From Hybos culiciformis (Eukaryota; Arthropoda; Insecta; Diptera; Hybotidae): a stretch of DNA of 64,000 bases. The notes beneath the pieces are model-generated. The model saw only the letters and a list, made by a program, of their open reading frames with translations, was not told the origin of the DNA and made no database searches. The DNA is taken from positions 121,753,812-121,817,811 of the forward strand of contig OZ023273.1 in assembly GCA_964007475.1 (NCBI GenBank), in the 5' to 3' direction. This document shows positions 20,374-34,958 of this stretch, in pieces. Position 1 is the stretch's first letter. Every line of letters begins with the position of its first letter. Both the position numbers and the translations under genes were made by a program.

Positions 20374-23300
20374 TAGCTAACTAGTTAGTTTCATTGTTTT
20401 TTAATTGATTTGCTATAACAATGCTAAAGGCATAAAATTAGTGGAAAATTTTTAAATTAATTATTTAACAAAAAAATATTAATACACATATCTACTTAGA
20501 AGTTGTCGATTTTATGACTATTAAGCACGAAACTGTGAAAAATTTCATAATTCAGTCTTAATTTCCACCCCAAAGCAGTAAATCCGCCTCCTAATTTATC
20601 AATTCAACAGTAAGGTAAGAAAAATAATAACAAATTAAAAACTATTACCGTTAATGAATTTCATAATTTTTTTTAAACTTAAAAAAAAAAAAATTGTAAC
20701 AAGTTTCTTTAGGGCATTTATAAACATTCGGCTTTCGTTTCTTTATTCATGTGAAAGTATTTTGTTTCTTATATTGGTTTTGCAGTTTTCTTTCGATGGA
20801 AAATTAATCACCCTATAAAAAATTACTTAGATCAATAATGTTCAATTTTGACATGGATAACGTTTAAATTTTATATTATAAGACCATTAACCATTATACA
20901 CAAATTTTTATTTATTTTCAAGGAGTAGATAAGGTTTATTAGATATTATTTCATGTGATAGAAGGAAGATAATAAAAAAAATGTAAGATTTATGAACTAC
21001 TATATTTAAGATTCTGCTGTTTTCAAATTTAGAACACAAATTTTTTTTTGGCTTTTTAAGAGTTTAAAGTCTGTGTTAATTTTTAGATTTTTTTTTACCA
21101 TAAATTATAATTAAGATATGGGAAAACATAAAGTTTTTGAAGAAAAGCATTATTGATAATTTTGAAATTAAAAACAAATTTTATTATTTTAATGAAAAGA
21201 TATCATTCTATCTATCCTATCTCTCTTTTATTATTTACATAAATATTTATTAGAATCCAAAAAAATGAGCGAAAGATAAAAAGTTCAATAATGTACAACT
21301 AAAGAATATTCTAAAACGTTTCAAATATATGAAAATTGGTATTGATATAGTTTATTACCTTTCTAGAGGACAGAATATTTTTAGCGTTATACTTATCTGC
21401 AGTATTGTCTAATCAATGCATCAATCTTAAATTAAAATCATTGAGTAATAATTACATTTTAGTTAGAGCATCAATTTAATTGTATTTTAATTACATGATT
21501 GCAGACGAATAAAATAAAGAGAGCAATTTCATGCCGCTTTTAATGAAAACGATTTGAATGTGATAGATGCAAAAATAAATTAAGATTTTTTTAAATTATG
21601 AAAATTTACATACGATTTACTATTTCAATAGAGAACATTTTTGTGAAGTATGTGAAAAACTGTAAAAACCGTCTAATATTAATTTAAGAATTTTGTCCAA
21701 CAAATTATTATAATTTTTTCAATTATAATGTCAAAAACGCAAAAGAAAGTATTAAATCTTGAAATATTTTAAATTATTAAAAAAATATTGTGTGTTATAC
21801 CGCCGAGCTACATGCACTAATTACTGTGAAAGCTTTCTAAGAATTAAAACATTTTATTAAATTTCGTATTCAGAATTTTTTATTATAAATTTTCCAAGAA
21901 TTAAGTTAACATTTTTGAATAAACCCTTAGTATTCATTAGTTAATGTTAGGAAAAAAATGTCCTGATGATGACTGGTGTAAAAAACCAAAATATTGATTC
22001 AAAAAAATATATCAATATTATTTTCCATATGATCTTATTTTATTGTTTCGTGAAATTGTTCAAGATATTTTAATGTTTATAAAGTGCTTATTAAAATTGA
22101 TTTAACATTTAATCTTGTTATTATTCCAGAAGAAATTCAATCAAAATTTAAATTGAAATTACGAAAAATAAAAAAAAAACCAAATTCTTGGTACTTGATT
22201 TTGAACTTGAACTCATTTCAATTCTTTGAAGTGATTCAAAAAGAAAAAAAAAAAAAAATTAAAACTATTATTTATTATTATTTCAACAATTTCACGGTTT
22301 ATTTTTTTTTTCATTTTAATTACGAAAATAAGAAAATTTAGTTGTAGTATAAATCAAACTGTATGATAAAACATAAAATTTTCAATTTTCTACATAATAA
22401 TAATAAATAATATTGATTGACCTTTTTGACACTCAAATTGTGGTTAAAAAAAAATTATGTTTTTCTATTAAGGTTATTAAAGAGTCCAGAATAAGAGGAT
22501 TGAGAAAAGTTTTATCTTCTATTTTTTTTTATTTTATAGTTTTACAGTCTTTTGTAAGCACAACATGACATTATGTATTTGTTTATCGTAATCAGTGAAG
22601 AAGAACTACTTATGTTATATATTTGTCATTATATCTATAAACACTAGACTAAATTTTTTGTCACTTCTCAGTCTAATTTTATAAAATCTTAACTTAATAA
22701 TTAAACTAAAACGTGGGTCATAATAACATTTCAACATCGCTCACTCTGTAAATGAGTAAGTGAATGAGTTTAATTTTATATTATATTAATTATATAATAT
22801 TAATTTATTTATATTAATTATATTATATTATATTAACTGTTGAATAAAAAAATGTAAAAATTATCTAAACTTTATCTTACTTCAACTGAATCGATAAGAC
22901 GAATTTCATTAAAAAATTTTAAAACATAATACTTAAATTATCCTATTTTATAAATAAATTTAAAAATATTTTTTTTTAGTTTGAATATTTTTTTTTTGCA
23001 CTAATATTTTATCTTAAATTCAAAATCAAACAATAAAAAGTTCAAGAATATACTTATTGCATTAAATAAAAATGCAATTGTGAATTTAATAAGCTTTAAA
23101 ACAAAAATACAGAAATTATATAAAATATAATAAAATGAACTCCAACCGATTCCATAATAAATTGGTTTTATTTCTTTTATTGAAAAAGGAGTGTTAAATT
23201 TGAAGTGTTAAAGTTGAAACATCATCCATTCGATTTTTATACACTTATCATTAATAAAAATTCTCATGTGAACATAATTGTAGCAAGCTAAATTATAAGA

Positions 23301-24454
23301 TTTTTTATTTCTTGTTGATATATTTACAATTCCAAAATATTTAATTGTTGTTTAATTTGATTTTTTTTGTTTTTAATTAGATATAATTATATGAAAGTAT
23401 AACAGCTTTAAAGTTTAGAATTTTGATGAATTCAATATTATTTAATGAATTTTCCAGAAACCTATAATTTTAGAAACTAATTTCAAATTGGGCAAATTCA
23501 TATAAAATGAATTAATGAAAATTGTAGATAAAATTTTTAATTAGTACAAAATTCTAAAAAAGATGCTAAATATTTTTTATTATAGGTACTTTCTGAAAGG
23601 CTAATAACGTAATCAAATTCAAAGTAAAAAATTATTAAATTTTAATTTAATTTTAATTTAATTTTAAATATTTGCACTGAATTTTGATTGTAACACACCG
23701 TTTCTCTGTTTAATTTTTTTTAATGCCAACAGTAGTTATATTCTAATTAACGTTATTTGGATTTTGTTGTTAATAAATGTTTGAAATTTATTATATTTTA
23801 TTATTATTTGTTTCTGTTTTCCATACATTATTATTGGTATATAATAATCATAATAATAAAATATTCCAATTCATCACATTTAAAGTGAACTTAATTTAGA
23901 TTTTTAAAAATATATATTTTCAAATTAACAAAGGTCATTTTGATTAAATTAAGTAATTAAAAAATTTTTAAAAACTTACATTTCAGCATGCAATAAATTT
24001 TATTAAGTTTTCATGAGAATTGATTAATTAGAATAGATTTTAGTTGATGATCATTACTTAATCTATTCATCTCTTACAAGTGAGTGAGTGGTCTTTGGGT
24101 GCATTATTATAATTTTTTATATATATTTTGAATATTTATTGGGTTAATAAAGTGTTTTTTTATACTTTATGTACATTAGAGTTACCTATAATAAAAAATT
24201 AAGTTTTTTTTATTCTGAATTACTATACCTACTATTATAGGAATTATTTTTGATTTAAAATATTATAAAACTTATTAGAATGCTAGATTTATAGTTAATT
24301 TTTACTTTTAGTAAGAATATATTTTATGTACCTATATATTTTCGTCTTATAAAAATTTATAAAGTAGTGAATGCTTTTATATTTTGATTTGAAAAAAATT
24401 TGAAATGGGGGAATAATATCAGATTAATAGAAATAATTTCGTTTTTGTTCACAG
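20374..24454. other. AT-rich non-coding stretch
   Basis: No supported gene, RNA or element ends. The sequence is dominated by A/T homopolymers and short palindromic AT stretches such as the TTATAT repeats near 22780-22840. Confidence 0.6.
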
Positions 24455-24535
24455 CAGGAAACAAATGATTCTTCTTTATCTATACATAACCCAAACTTGA
24501 TAGGAGAACTTCCAGACATTTGTAATAAATCATAG
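24455..24535 (+). CDS. Tentative terminal exon of an unknown gene
   Basis: A pyrimidine-rich acceptor (GTTTTTGTTCACAG, with a NAGNAG choice) precedes an open stretch. It reads QETNDSSLSIHNPNLIGELP and then DICNKS before TAG at 24533-24535. Its residue mix is protein-like and unlike the K/N/I/F-rich frames of the AT desert. It does not join in phase to the last tim donor. No upstream exon was found, so this is a weak candidate. Confidence 0.2.
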   Translation, partial: QETNDSSLSIHNPNLIGELPDICNKS

Positions 24536-27500
24536 TTTTATCAAAAATTTCCCTTTGTTAGAAATTGAGATGAAGAATCCATAATTCATTCATTTAATGT
24601 TTTCTTTATGATAATATGATCTTACAACAGGAGTCTTAAAGTTTTGTTGCATATAAAAAGCAAGAAAAACTCTAATGATCAAGCTTTTAACGATATCAAC
24701 AAACAATTTTTGTGTCATAAAGCTTAATAGTTAATCTTGAGTAGTTACAAATGGAGGAAAAAAGAGAAGTTGAAAATAATTTATTAACACAGTAATTAAA
24801 TTAAAATAATATTGTTTCGGAATATGAACTTTGATGTTCAATAACCACACGTATGCATATCTGAATTTGATGCATTTCTTTTCAGCAAGGGAATTTTAAT
24901 CTAAAAAGGAACAAATAGATTTAAGAAATAATTAATATTTCTTACGTATATGTTAAAAAAGTAAAATAATTTTTAAGTATGAATAATTTCACACAATTTT
25001 AGTGCTATTATTATAAATTCTTATATTAAAAGAACAAATAATACAGTATTTATTATTAACATATAATAAATCATAAATTTAATTAACTGTGGAAAGAAGC
25101 GCTAACTTTTTAAATTCATGCTATTTTGTTATAATTTTATTTTTTTTTTAATTTCATGTAGATGCATTGTAATAATAAAATCGTTAATTTTCACATGCTT
25201 TGAATTCCATTTAAAAACAAAATAAATTTTCTCATTTTTATTAAAGAAATTTATTATAAAGAATAGGTGAAGTAGTTTGACTTGAAATAATTTTATTATA
25301 AATTGAAAATAAATTAGTTCAAAGTATTCTAGTTTATTTGTAATGTATTTAAATTCAAAACAAAATAGTATTTCGGCACGTGAATAGCATGCAAATTTAT
25401 TTTACATTAAAATGCAGATTTAGAGTTATTATAAAATGTATATAATATATATTAAATGTTGAACAGAATAAAAATTTTTAAATTTATTGTCTATGCTTAT
25501 GTAATATGGGAATTAATTAAAACAGAATGGTTTGCGGTGCAAAAAAGGGAGGTTCAATTCAACGAGTTCATTTCCCTATTTTTTTTTAATTCAAATAATT
25601 ATGATATCTTATCATCATGTTGAACTGAAATTCACTTATTAGGGTGAGAAACACCATATTCAAATGGTAAAGTCTTGAATGTTGAATCTTGTATCCATAT
25701 GGTTTATCTTATTTGAAGGAAAAGGTAAAACTTCTACAAGAAATTCTAGCAATAACAGAATAAACTGCAGAATAAACTGCAGAATTTAACGACATACAAA
25801 GATTAATTATGTTTAAAATTTTCTTCATACGATATTTCGAAAAAAAAAATCCAAAAATTAATAATTTTTTAATATACATTACTTATATATACTACATAAA
25901 TATAGTACGCATGGGTATGTAAATAGTTAACATTTAAAAATTACTTCAATTCAATTAACTAAAATAAGTCATTATTTTTCAGGTATAGAACTCCGTCTGC
26001 ACGTTTTATTAATATTGGAGAAATAAAAATTTATTTATCTGCATTTGAGTGGAATTTTTATTACAACTATATGTTTTTTTATTACAGATCTATTTAATTA
26101 TTTTCGACCAAAAATATTAATTTATAAATAACGTAATTTTTTTCCCAAGAGGGATGTTCCGCTTTGTTTTTAAAAAAAAAAATACAATTTATTTTTATGT
26201 TTTAATTAACTAAAAATTTCAATAAAAATATTTTCAAATTATGAAATACAATGTTTATATATAAAGGAAAATTTTATTATTATATTCATATTCTTATTTA
26301 TTCGAAATTAATATTCCTTTTAATAATTTGTATAAAAAATCAAAACATATAAATAATTTACTGGGAAAATGAAATTTTCATAACTTATGGAAATAAACCT
26401 CATGTTTTTTTGGCATAAATATATCTTCACAAAAAATAAGTAAATATCATATTAGTGTAAACATAATATTCTTTTGTTTAGTAGTAAGTTTTAACAAGTT
26501 AACAAGATAACTTATTCTTCGTGAAATGTAATAATTAATTTTATAACTTTAAATGAATTTTTGTTCTCATAAAAAACTAAAGGTATTTTTTATATTTTAA
26601 GATTAAAAAAAGGTATTATACATACTACTTCTGTGCTATAGATGTTAAAGACTGAATGTTAAAAATTTATAATTCAGTGAATATACTTATGCCTACAATT
26701 TTACAATAAAATGGGAATTATTTCAGCATTTACGTTTCTTATAGTTACTTATGTATATGACTATAAGATAACTTAAATTATAGAAACTAAATTATTTCGT
26801 TAAGTTAATTTTGAATTTCGATCACCCTTTAAATTTATATAATAAATTATTGCCACTGTATAAAGAATTTTAATATATGTACCTTTATCGTGTATTCAAT
26901 AAGAATAAAAGCTCTTGCATAATATGTTTGATTTTTCTTATGCGAAAATGATATTCATTATCTTATTTTATTCAATTTTTTTTTATTCTATTTTTAATTT
27001 ACAAAAATATTTAAGATATTTCATTTTTTTTTTCTTATTTTTTATGTTTATTTATGATTTCAATGCGTGCTTTTATTTTTAAATGATTGTTATGTTGTTT
27101 AGAATTAATTTTAAATCAATTTGTGATGATAATTTTTGGATAGAAGTTCGTTTAACCAAAGTTCATTTATTTAATTTGAATAAGATTACAATAAAAAAGT
27201 CATAAAGTTGGATTAGTTGGCGTATGGAATTATCGAATTTTGAGATTTAAAAAAAATGTATCAATGAATTTGATAAAATTTTGATAACGCAGTGGTGAAA
27301 AGAATACATAATCTAAGTCCAACAAGCCGAACACTCTTATAAAACTTTCAGGATTTTAACTGAACTAAGAAAAAGTTATCATCTAGAAAGTTGAGATTTA
27401 TGTTTAAAATAATGAAATCAGGAAAAAAAAGTAATAAGGAAAAATTATTGAATTCAATCTGCATTATTTTTGTTGAAAATGCTGATCTAATTGAAATAAT

Positions 27501-30500
27501 AAAAATTATGGGAAAACTGTTTCTGTTGTTTGCGGAAACGTACTATTCGTGACTTAGGCTCCTCTTTCATTTCCAATACTGGTTATGTGTAATCATAGTT
27601 ACAGATTATTTTTGCTGATTTTGATAGTCGTTTTAATAATAGAACCAATTTAACATTCAAAAATACTGTTTCTATTTCTCAGGAACTGAGTGATGTAAGA
27701 TGAATATTAAATTTATAAAATTTATTGCTTCTGCGGTAATTTTAAACTTGTTAATTTTTTTCCGAAAATAAAAGATTTTAACCCAATTTGGAAAAAAGTT
27801 TCACGTAGGTACAATTTGTACCTGTATCTTACTTTTTGTTTTTATAAGTGAACAGTGTTGTGAAAAATTTAACTTGTATAGCAACTTAGTAAAAATTTAA
27901 AACAATTTTTTTTTAAATGCACAACATTAGATTGAGGAAAATAAAAAATTATTACAAATGGAAACTGTAAATTACATAGAAAAATTTTATTATGCAGCAC
28001 AGTTTAAACTAATAAAATTGAATCAATCTGAATTATTTTTTTTTCTTATAATTGCTCTTAAATTGATTTACACCTTATAAAGATTATTTTAAAATTAATG
28101 AATTTTGTATAAAAACTGATTTTTTTTTAAATTTTATTACCAATTTGGAAATTTCTGAAATTGTTTTATTTTTTTTTTTTTAACTATAAGTGTGTATATT
28201 TCCGAAATAATAAAAATTCAATAATAAAATGTCAGACATGTCAATTTTACATAAATGGTCAAATAGAACATATACATACATAAATGATTAAATAATAATT
28301 TTTATTGAAAATTATAGTTCATTAAGAAAATTTTAAATACGTAAAAATATAGTGTGGAATTAAAGTCTACATTGTACAAATAAAATTTTTTGATTTATTT
28401 TTAATTAGAAGGCGGCGGCGTGATATAAACAATTTAAAATTAATTAATACTAAAATTGCGCAAGAATTTAATTTTTTAAATATTTTTCGTTCTGATCAAA
28501 AGAAATTAAAAACAATTTCAAAGCAAAAAGTTTTATCGTCATGATGTTCGTATTATTTAATATGAATTTTATTAAAATCTCAGAATTTTATATGCAAGAA
28601 GTACCTATAATTTGGTTTAGCATTAAATTCTGCAAAAACGTAGTTACTATAAATATATTTTTAATTTTCCCACGTATCAGTTTATAAAATTATAAACAAT
28701 TTTATAGTTTAGTTATTATACTATTCAATTATTTATTAATATCTGTAAAATTATACAATAAGAATGTATATAATTTTATAAATTTATACTATACCTATTA
28801 TAATAAGGACTTGAATTTTATTAGTAAATTAAAATATTTCTTTCTGTATATATAAAATTAATTAAAATCATTAATAATAATTGTATTTTTATGTTTCGTG
28901 TGGCGATGTCCAAACATCATATTACATAAAAATATAATAATAATTCACATGAAAATCCATTAAATCCTGATATTTTTATGTATATAATACACCACATGGA
29001 AAATAAACGTAGTGATCATATTATAACAAATAAGATATTAGGAAAACTTGAAATAGATATAAAAATTGACAGGAACGTATATTTATTTTATTAGATAAAC
29101 GAATGCTTTGAGGACTATATGAACAACATATATATGGTATTACGAAATATTATACAAAATTGAAATTCATATTACTATGTCGAATTAAAAAAATAAAACC
29201 CTCTCATTGTTTGTATTTTTTTCTATTAGTAGAAAATACTGAAACGTGAATAAAAATAATATAAATTTTAATTAATTTACATCATATTTTAGTATGTGTT
29301 AATAACTAAAAAATCTAAATAATATTACTACAAAATATACCATAAATTTAGACTACTCACAATTTTCCTTTGACTTCTCTAAAAAAGTTTTCAGTCTCAT
29401 CTCATCATTATTAAATAGTTTAAGATCATTGATCTAAGCAAAGGCATTTTTAATTGAAAATTATATTTTAATTTTAAAGTAAATATGAGCTGTTATTAAG
29501 AAATGAATGCGCCTCTGTTCAATCTTAGAAATTAATGGTTTTGTGACATTTACGATGAAATAAAAGTATAAATTGTTTATAGGCATACATATGTTGAAAA
29601 TATGAAGCGTAAACATATAAAATAATCAAGATTTTTTTACAGCAATATTATTGCATAACTTCAAGTCTATATGCGTGTTTTTCTAAGCCTTAGGTGTTCT
29701 GAGCTTTTGAATTTTATTTGTCATTATCATTATATTTTTATTTGACTGATTTTAATTAATTTATTTCTTAAAAGATAAAATAATTTTATATAAATAAACG
29801 TATGAAAATGTTTTTTGGACATATTATAATCTAAAAAAATACTTCGATTTCCGTTCACCATAAACTTTCTTTCAATTATACAAAAATAAAGCACACATAA
29901 AACCAATTTTTTAATGCTCCATTAATCCTTTCAATTATATGATTTCTTATAAAGTTTGAAAATTATCGGTTATAATTATTTTATATGATCACGAAAACTA
30001 TTTTTGTTGTTAAATAATTATTATAATTCTGCCACAAATTTTTTTATTGAATTATTGTACCATAAATATAAAGTAGTATAATTGCATTTTTGCTTTTGTA
30101 TCAATAAAAATAAAACTTTTTTTATTCTTAAATAAGTTTTGATATAATAATATTAATAGGTTGGAGCTATAGTTTAAACCGAAGGTAAATTGTCTTAAAT
30201 GTTTTAGTTTTAAGGGCAACATTTATTTCCCTATTATCAACAGAAAATCAATCTTATTCTGATGTAACCAAAGAAATATACATAAACCTTAATCAATATT
30301 TTTTATTTATTTAAAAATTTTGCAACCAGGTACCTTGATAGTTCTACATCGCATGCATCATCGGTGATCTAAGGGTTAACTATAATATTTTTTCAGCACA
30401 ATTTTAAGTAATTTGTTTAATTAAAACTTATCTTTTTTATTCCACATAGAACTAATTTTTTTATAATTACTTATATTTTATTTTTCTTAATTCATAGTAT

Positions 30501-31018
30501 AAAAATATGGACCTAATATTATTTAAAATATATTTAATCTTTGACTTCTGCGGAACAAAAAGAAAAATTAATCAGATAATAATTGTTACAAAAAAATAAA
30601 ATCCATATTTGGAAAATTTATTATAAAAATTATCATAATTTTCTAAAATTATAATAATGATTTAAAAAATGGAAAATAATAATGTTTTTTGTGTCTGGTT
30701 AGTAATCATTTATAATTTTAGACTATATTATTCATTTTTCTCATGAAATTTTATAAATTTATATCTTTGATCTAAAATTGGAAAATTTGATCTTATTCAC
30801 GTACTTAACTTACAGTACAGCTTATAAATATATCATAACAATAAATTCAGATATTTTTCATTTTATTAGATTATCACCTATTTTTGTGTTTAGTAGTAAT
30901 TTCAAGAAAATAATTTATTTCTGTAATAAAGTTGGCAGAGTGTCAAAGAACTTGATCATGATTTTCTTTTATTAAAATATTCCAAAAAATATACTAATAA
31001 AATATATCTAATACATAT
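24536..31018. other. AT-rich non-coding stretch
   Basis: No supported gene. One less AT-rich island at 27525-27590 has open frames on both strands but no splice signals I trust. Confidence 0.6.
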
Positions 31019-31968
31019 ATAAAAATGAAAATTCTCTGTTTCTCTGTCCTCTGTCCTCAATCACGCCTAAACCGCTGGACCGATATGGCTGAAATTTTGA
31101 ACTTAAGTATCATTGGGGCCCGAGATGGTTATAGGGTACTAGAAATTTTGATCCGAGGCCCCGGCGGGGGGGGCTACCTTAGAAGCCGGTTTTGAAATTT
31201 AGGTATATTCCAATAAAATATAGTAGCGCTGGACCCGAATACCCTATTTAAAAAACTGGATGTTGAGAGGCCCCCAACCGTTGTCCCAGGGCTCAATTGG
31301 AGGGCCAAGCAACAAATTTCGAAATTTTGAAATTTTGAACTTAAGTATCATTGGGGCCCGAGATGGTTATAGGGTACTAGAAATTTTGATTCGAGGCCCC
31401 GACGGGGGGCTACCTTAGAAGCCGGTTTTGCAATTTAGGTGTATTCCGATAAAATGTTGTAGCGTTGGACCCGAAAAGCCTATTTAAAAAACTGGATGTT
31501 GACAGGCCCCCGACCGTCCCAGGGCTCAATTGGGGGGCTATACAAGAAATTTCGAAATTTTAAAATTTTGAAAATAAAGAGCCTAGAGACCCGATTGGTT
31601 ATATTTTTGATCCGAGGCACCGACGGGGTGCTACCTTAGAAAGCGGTTTTGCAATTTAGGTATTTATTATAGCGTTGGACCCGAATCGACTATTTAGGAG
31701 ACTGGATATGTTAAGGCACCGGGGAAGTGGCTATTTAACAAATTTTGAAATTCTGTTTTTTTAATGCAAAAAATGAAATTTATGTATATTCCGATAAAAT
31801 ATTATAGCGTTGGACCCGAATCGACTATTTAGAAGACTGGCACCGGGGAAGTGGATATTTAACAAATTTTGAAATTCCGTTTTTTTAGTGCACAAAATCT
31901 GGATTAAAGTGTTTTGATATAAATATAAGTTCGGAACTACCGTGCGAAGCCGGGTATTTCGACTAGTA
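31019..31968 (+). mobile_element. Helitron-like repeat, copy A, internally expanded
   Basis: Starts ATAAAAATGAAAATTCTCTG, followed by a short CTCTGT run and CACGCCTAAACCGCTGGACCG. It ends ACCGTGCGAAGCCGGGTATT...CTAGT. Copy B at 34501-34958 shares both ends. The CTAG 3' end (CTRR), the lack of long inverted ends and of a target duplication, and a microsatellite near the 5' end fit Helitron/Helentron-derived elements. The family name is inferred. Copy A contains about three head-to-tail versions of a 238-bp internal unit (starts at 31091 and 31329, plus a decayed one near 31552). A shorter block is duplicated near 31671 and 31807. No protein is encoded. Confidence 0.6.
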
Positions 31969-34500
31969 AATAATTATATTTGTGAAACCGTTTGTGATTT
32001 GATATTAATTTTTTTGGGACTATACAGGTTTTTTTATTCGTTTTTTTTATTCGTAAAAAAATTATTTATGTAAAATCATAGAAAGATATATAATCATCTG
32101 TAATAAACATAGTTTTATTGGATCATAAGCTATACCGCTAAAGCTATGATTCGAACTTTGTAATCAACCTCTTAAATGACTTTGGTTTGTTCAGTTATGA
32201 AATTTGTTAAATTATAATGAATATCAGATACTAATTTATTTAAATTTTTCATGTTTATTTTCATTTAGTTCAATTCTTTTATGTTTAGAAAATTTTTTAT
32301 TAGAAAAATAAATATTTCAATCTCACTTAACTACTACTCAATTATCACTTTGATTTGATCGAAAATTGTGCTTTCTCTATTCTAATATTACATTTAAAAT
32401 TTAAATTGATTATATTAAATTTATATCGATGATATTAAGAAATTATTATAATCTTGTGTAGGTTGGCAGCGGGATAAATTTCATTTGTATATGTTTATAT
32501 ATAAAATATAATATTTGAAATGTTTATAAAGTTGATCGGGGTTCTAGAAAAATAAACATAAAAAGTCGTTATGTATATATTTATTAATTTTTAAGTTCAT
32601 TTTTTGAATTTATAGATAAAGATAAGATACTATGTAAACGCAAAGTTTATCGAAATTTAATTAAAAAACTTCTCTCTTTAGAGAAATTAAAAATATATGA
32701 AAAAAGCCCTGTCATCGCAAGCTTACTAAATTAACAAAATTATGTAGAAGTTGGTACGAATATGGAATAACAATTTATTAACAAGAAATTTGCCTAAAGC
32801 TTTAACTAACTGGAGAAATACGCGATTAAAATCAACTACGAAGTCCGCGATCTATTGTGAAAGAGAATAGTTAGAATATTTTATAATTTGAAATTAAGAG
32901 TTTCACATATGTAAATGTAATCATTTTGTCCTCTGTCGTGTATAGTTTATAATTTTGTTGTAATAACTCGTTACAAATTACATAAGTTCAATTTTGTTAA
33001 TTCAAATGAAATCCATATTATGCCACCATGATCACCATGATCAGAAAAACTCCCTAAAACACACATTCTACATAATTCTTAAAGGCTATTTTTGAATATG
33101 TTCTTAATAAAACTAAAAAGAAAATCGTTTTTCTGATGACAGTTTAACTGAATTAGATTCTACTTGAACATGAGAAAAAAAAAATTTTCCAATTAACGAT
33201 TCCAGACTTTATGGAACCTTGTTATAATTTAAAAATGATTTAAAAATTATGTTTATTTTTATTAAATAAACACATTTTTGTCGTGTTTTGCCCTTAACTA
33301 AACATTAATCAACATCCAAATTAATTTTATTTTCCTATTAAAATATGTTTTTATTTCTATTTTTTTTTCGAGCTAGTTAGTTATATTAAATTATTTTATT
33401 TTATTTTTTCTAATTTAACCTTTATGAACTTTAAAAAAAAAGTTTGATTCAATGCAAGATTAATATGTCTATCAATCATAAAACAAACAGTTTATAATAT
33501 TTGCACAAAGTACTTAAAAAAAAAATAAAAAAAATAAGGTTTTTCTAGTAAATTGAAAAGAGAAAGGACTTACAAAATAGAACAACAAGAGATCAGTAAG
33601 TTAGACTAATTTTATGCTATCAAAGGGATGATAAATTTATATTGATGAAGATCAATTTTCACAGCTCGAATTATGAACGTGGTATTATTTTATATTTTGT
33701 GTACAGTCTTTTCTGGATAAAATTTGAAATATTTATTTTCGTATTCTTATTCTTTAAGAAAAATTCTTTGGAAAATGTTAAAATGTAGAATGTTTCTGAG
33801 ATAATATTTCAATCGTGCAGTTCATACTAATAATTCTGCAGAGCCTTATACATAATTTTCTAAATACCAATTAAAAAGAAATTTGAAATCTGGTTTATTT
33901 TTTATGTTTTAAATTTTTTTTACAATTTATTATTACAAAGGCAATAACTTCTGTTTCATTAATATTTTTAAACTAATAAATTTGGGTTTCTGGTTTTTAT
34001 TTTCTGTTGAATTGCATAATTTATTGCATAAAATATGAATAACATAAATAAATATTGTTTTATATATAGATATTTAAATGTTAATTCCTCATTCAATAAT
34101 TTTTTTTTTTTTCGTTTATATTAAATTATTTTGAGATTTTAAGAAAATGGATAAAATGCAATATTAATGCAAAATATAATATTCAGCAAAACTCTTGATA
34201 TTCTGGATTAAGGGTTTCACTTTTAACAAAACATAAACAGAGTTGTAGTAAAGGTGTTATTTTTCTTCATGTTTCCCATATTATCTCCTACACTTATTGC
34301 ACATGTACATGACATAACTAATATAAAAAAAAGATTAAGTAGCTAATCAATCAACTAAAATCTGTTTAAAAAAAAAAAAACTTGTTCAATGTATAATAAA
34401 GAAAAGAATGCATTTCCAAAATATGTTTAAATACATAAATTAATGTATAGGTATAATAAGAAATTATACGTACAAAATGAAATTTTTACTTATCTAATAA
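31969..34500. other. AT-rich spacer between two Helitron-like copies
   Basis: No supported gene or RNA. Confidence 0.6.
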
Positions 34501-34958
34501 ATAAAAATGAAAATTCTCTGTTTCTCTGTTTCTCTGTTTCTCTGTTTCTCTGTTTCTCTGTTTCTCTGTTTCTCTGTTTCTCTGTTTCTCTGTTTCTCTG
34601 TCCTCTGTCCTCTGTCCTCAATCACGCCTAAACCGCTGGACCGATTTGGCTGAAATTTCTAACTTAAGTATCATGGGGGCCCGAGATGGTTATAGGGTTC
34701 TAGAAATTTTGATCCCAGGCCCCGACGGGAGCTACCTTAGAAGGCGGTTTTGCAATTTAGGTATATTCCGATAAAATATTATAGTGTTGGACCCGAATCG
34801 ACTATTTAGAAGACTGAATGTGTTAAGGCACCGGGGAAGTGGCTATTTAACAAATTTTGAAATTCTGTTTTTTTTTAGTGCACAAAATCTGGATTAAAGT
34901 GTTTTGATATTAATATATGTTCGGGAATACCGTGCGAAGACGGGTATTTCGGCTAGTA
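34501..34958 (+). mobile_element. Helitron-like repeat, copy B, minimal form
   Basis: Same ends and orientation as the copy at 31019-31968 but about half the length, with a single version of the internal unit. Its 5' microsatellite is expanded (separate entry). The 3' end reads CCGTGCGAAGACGGGTATTT then CGGCTAGTA. Confidence 0.6.
34521..34592 (+). repeat. (TTTCTCTG)9 microsatellite inside the Helitron-like copy
   Basis: Nine perfect 8-bp units followed by two TCCTCTG-type units. In copy A the same place has only one to two units. The open frame reading across it is an artefact of the repeat. Confidence 0.95.

Noticed and set aside
25540..25565. GGTTCAATTC, similar to a tRNA B box
   Set aside because: No A box at the right distance and no cloverleaf. 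It is a chance match.
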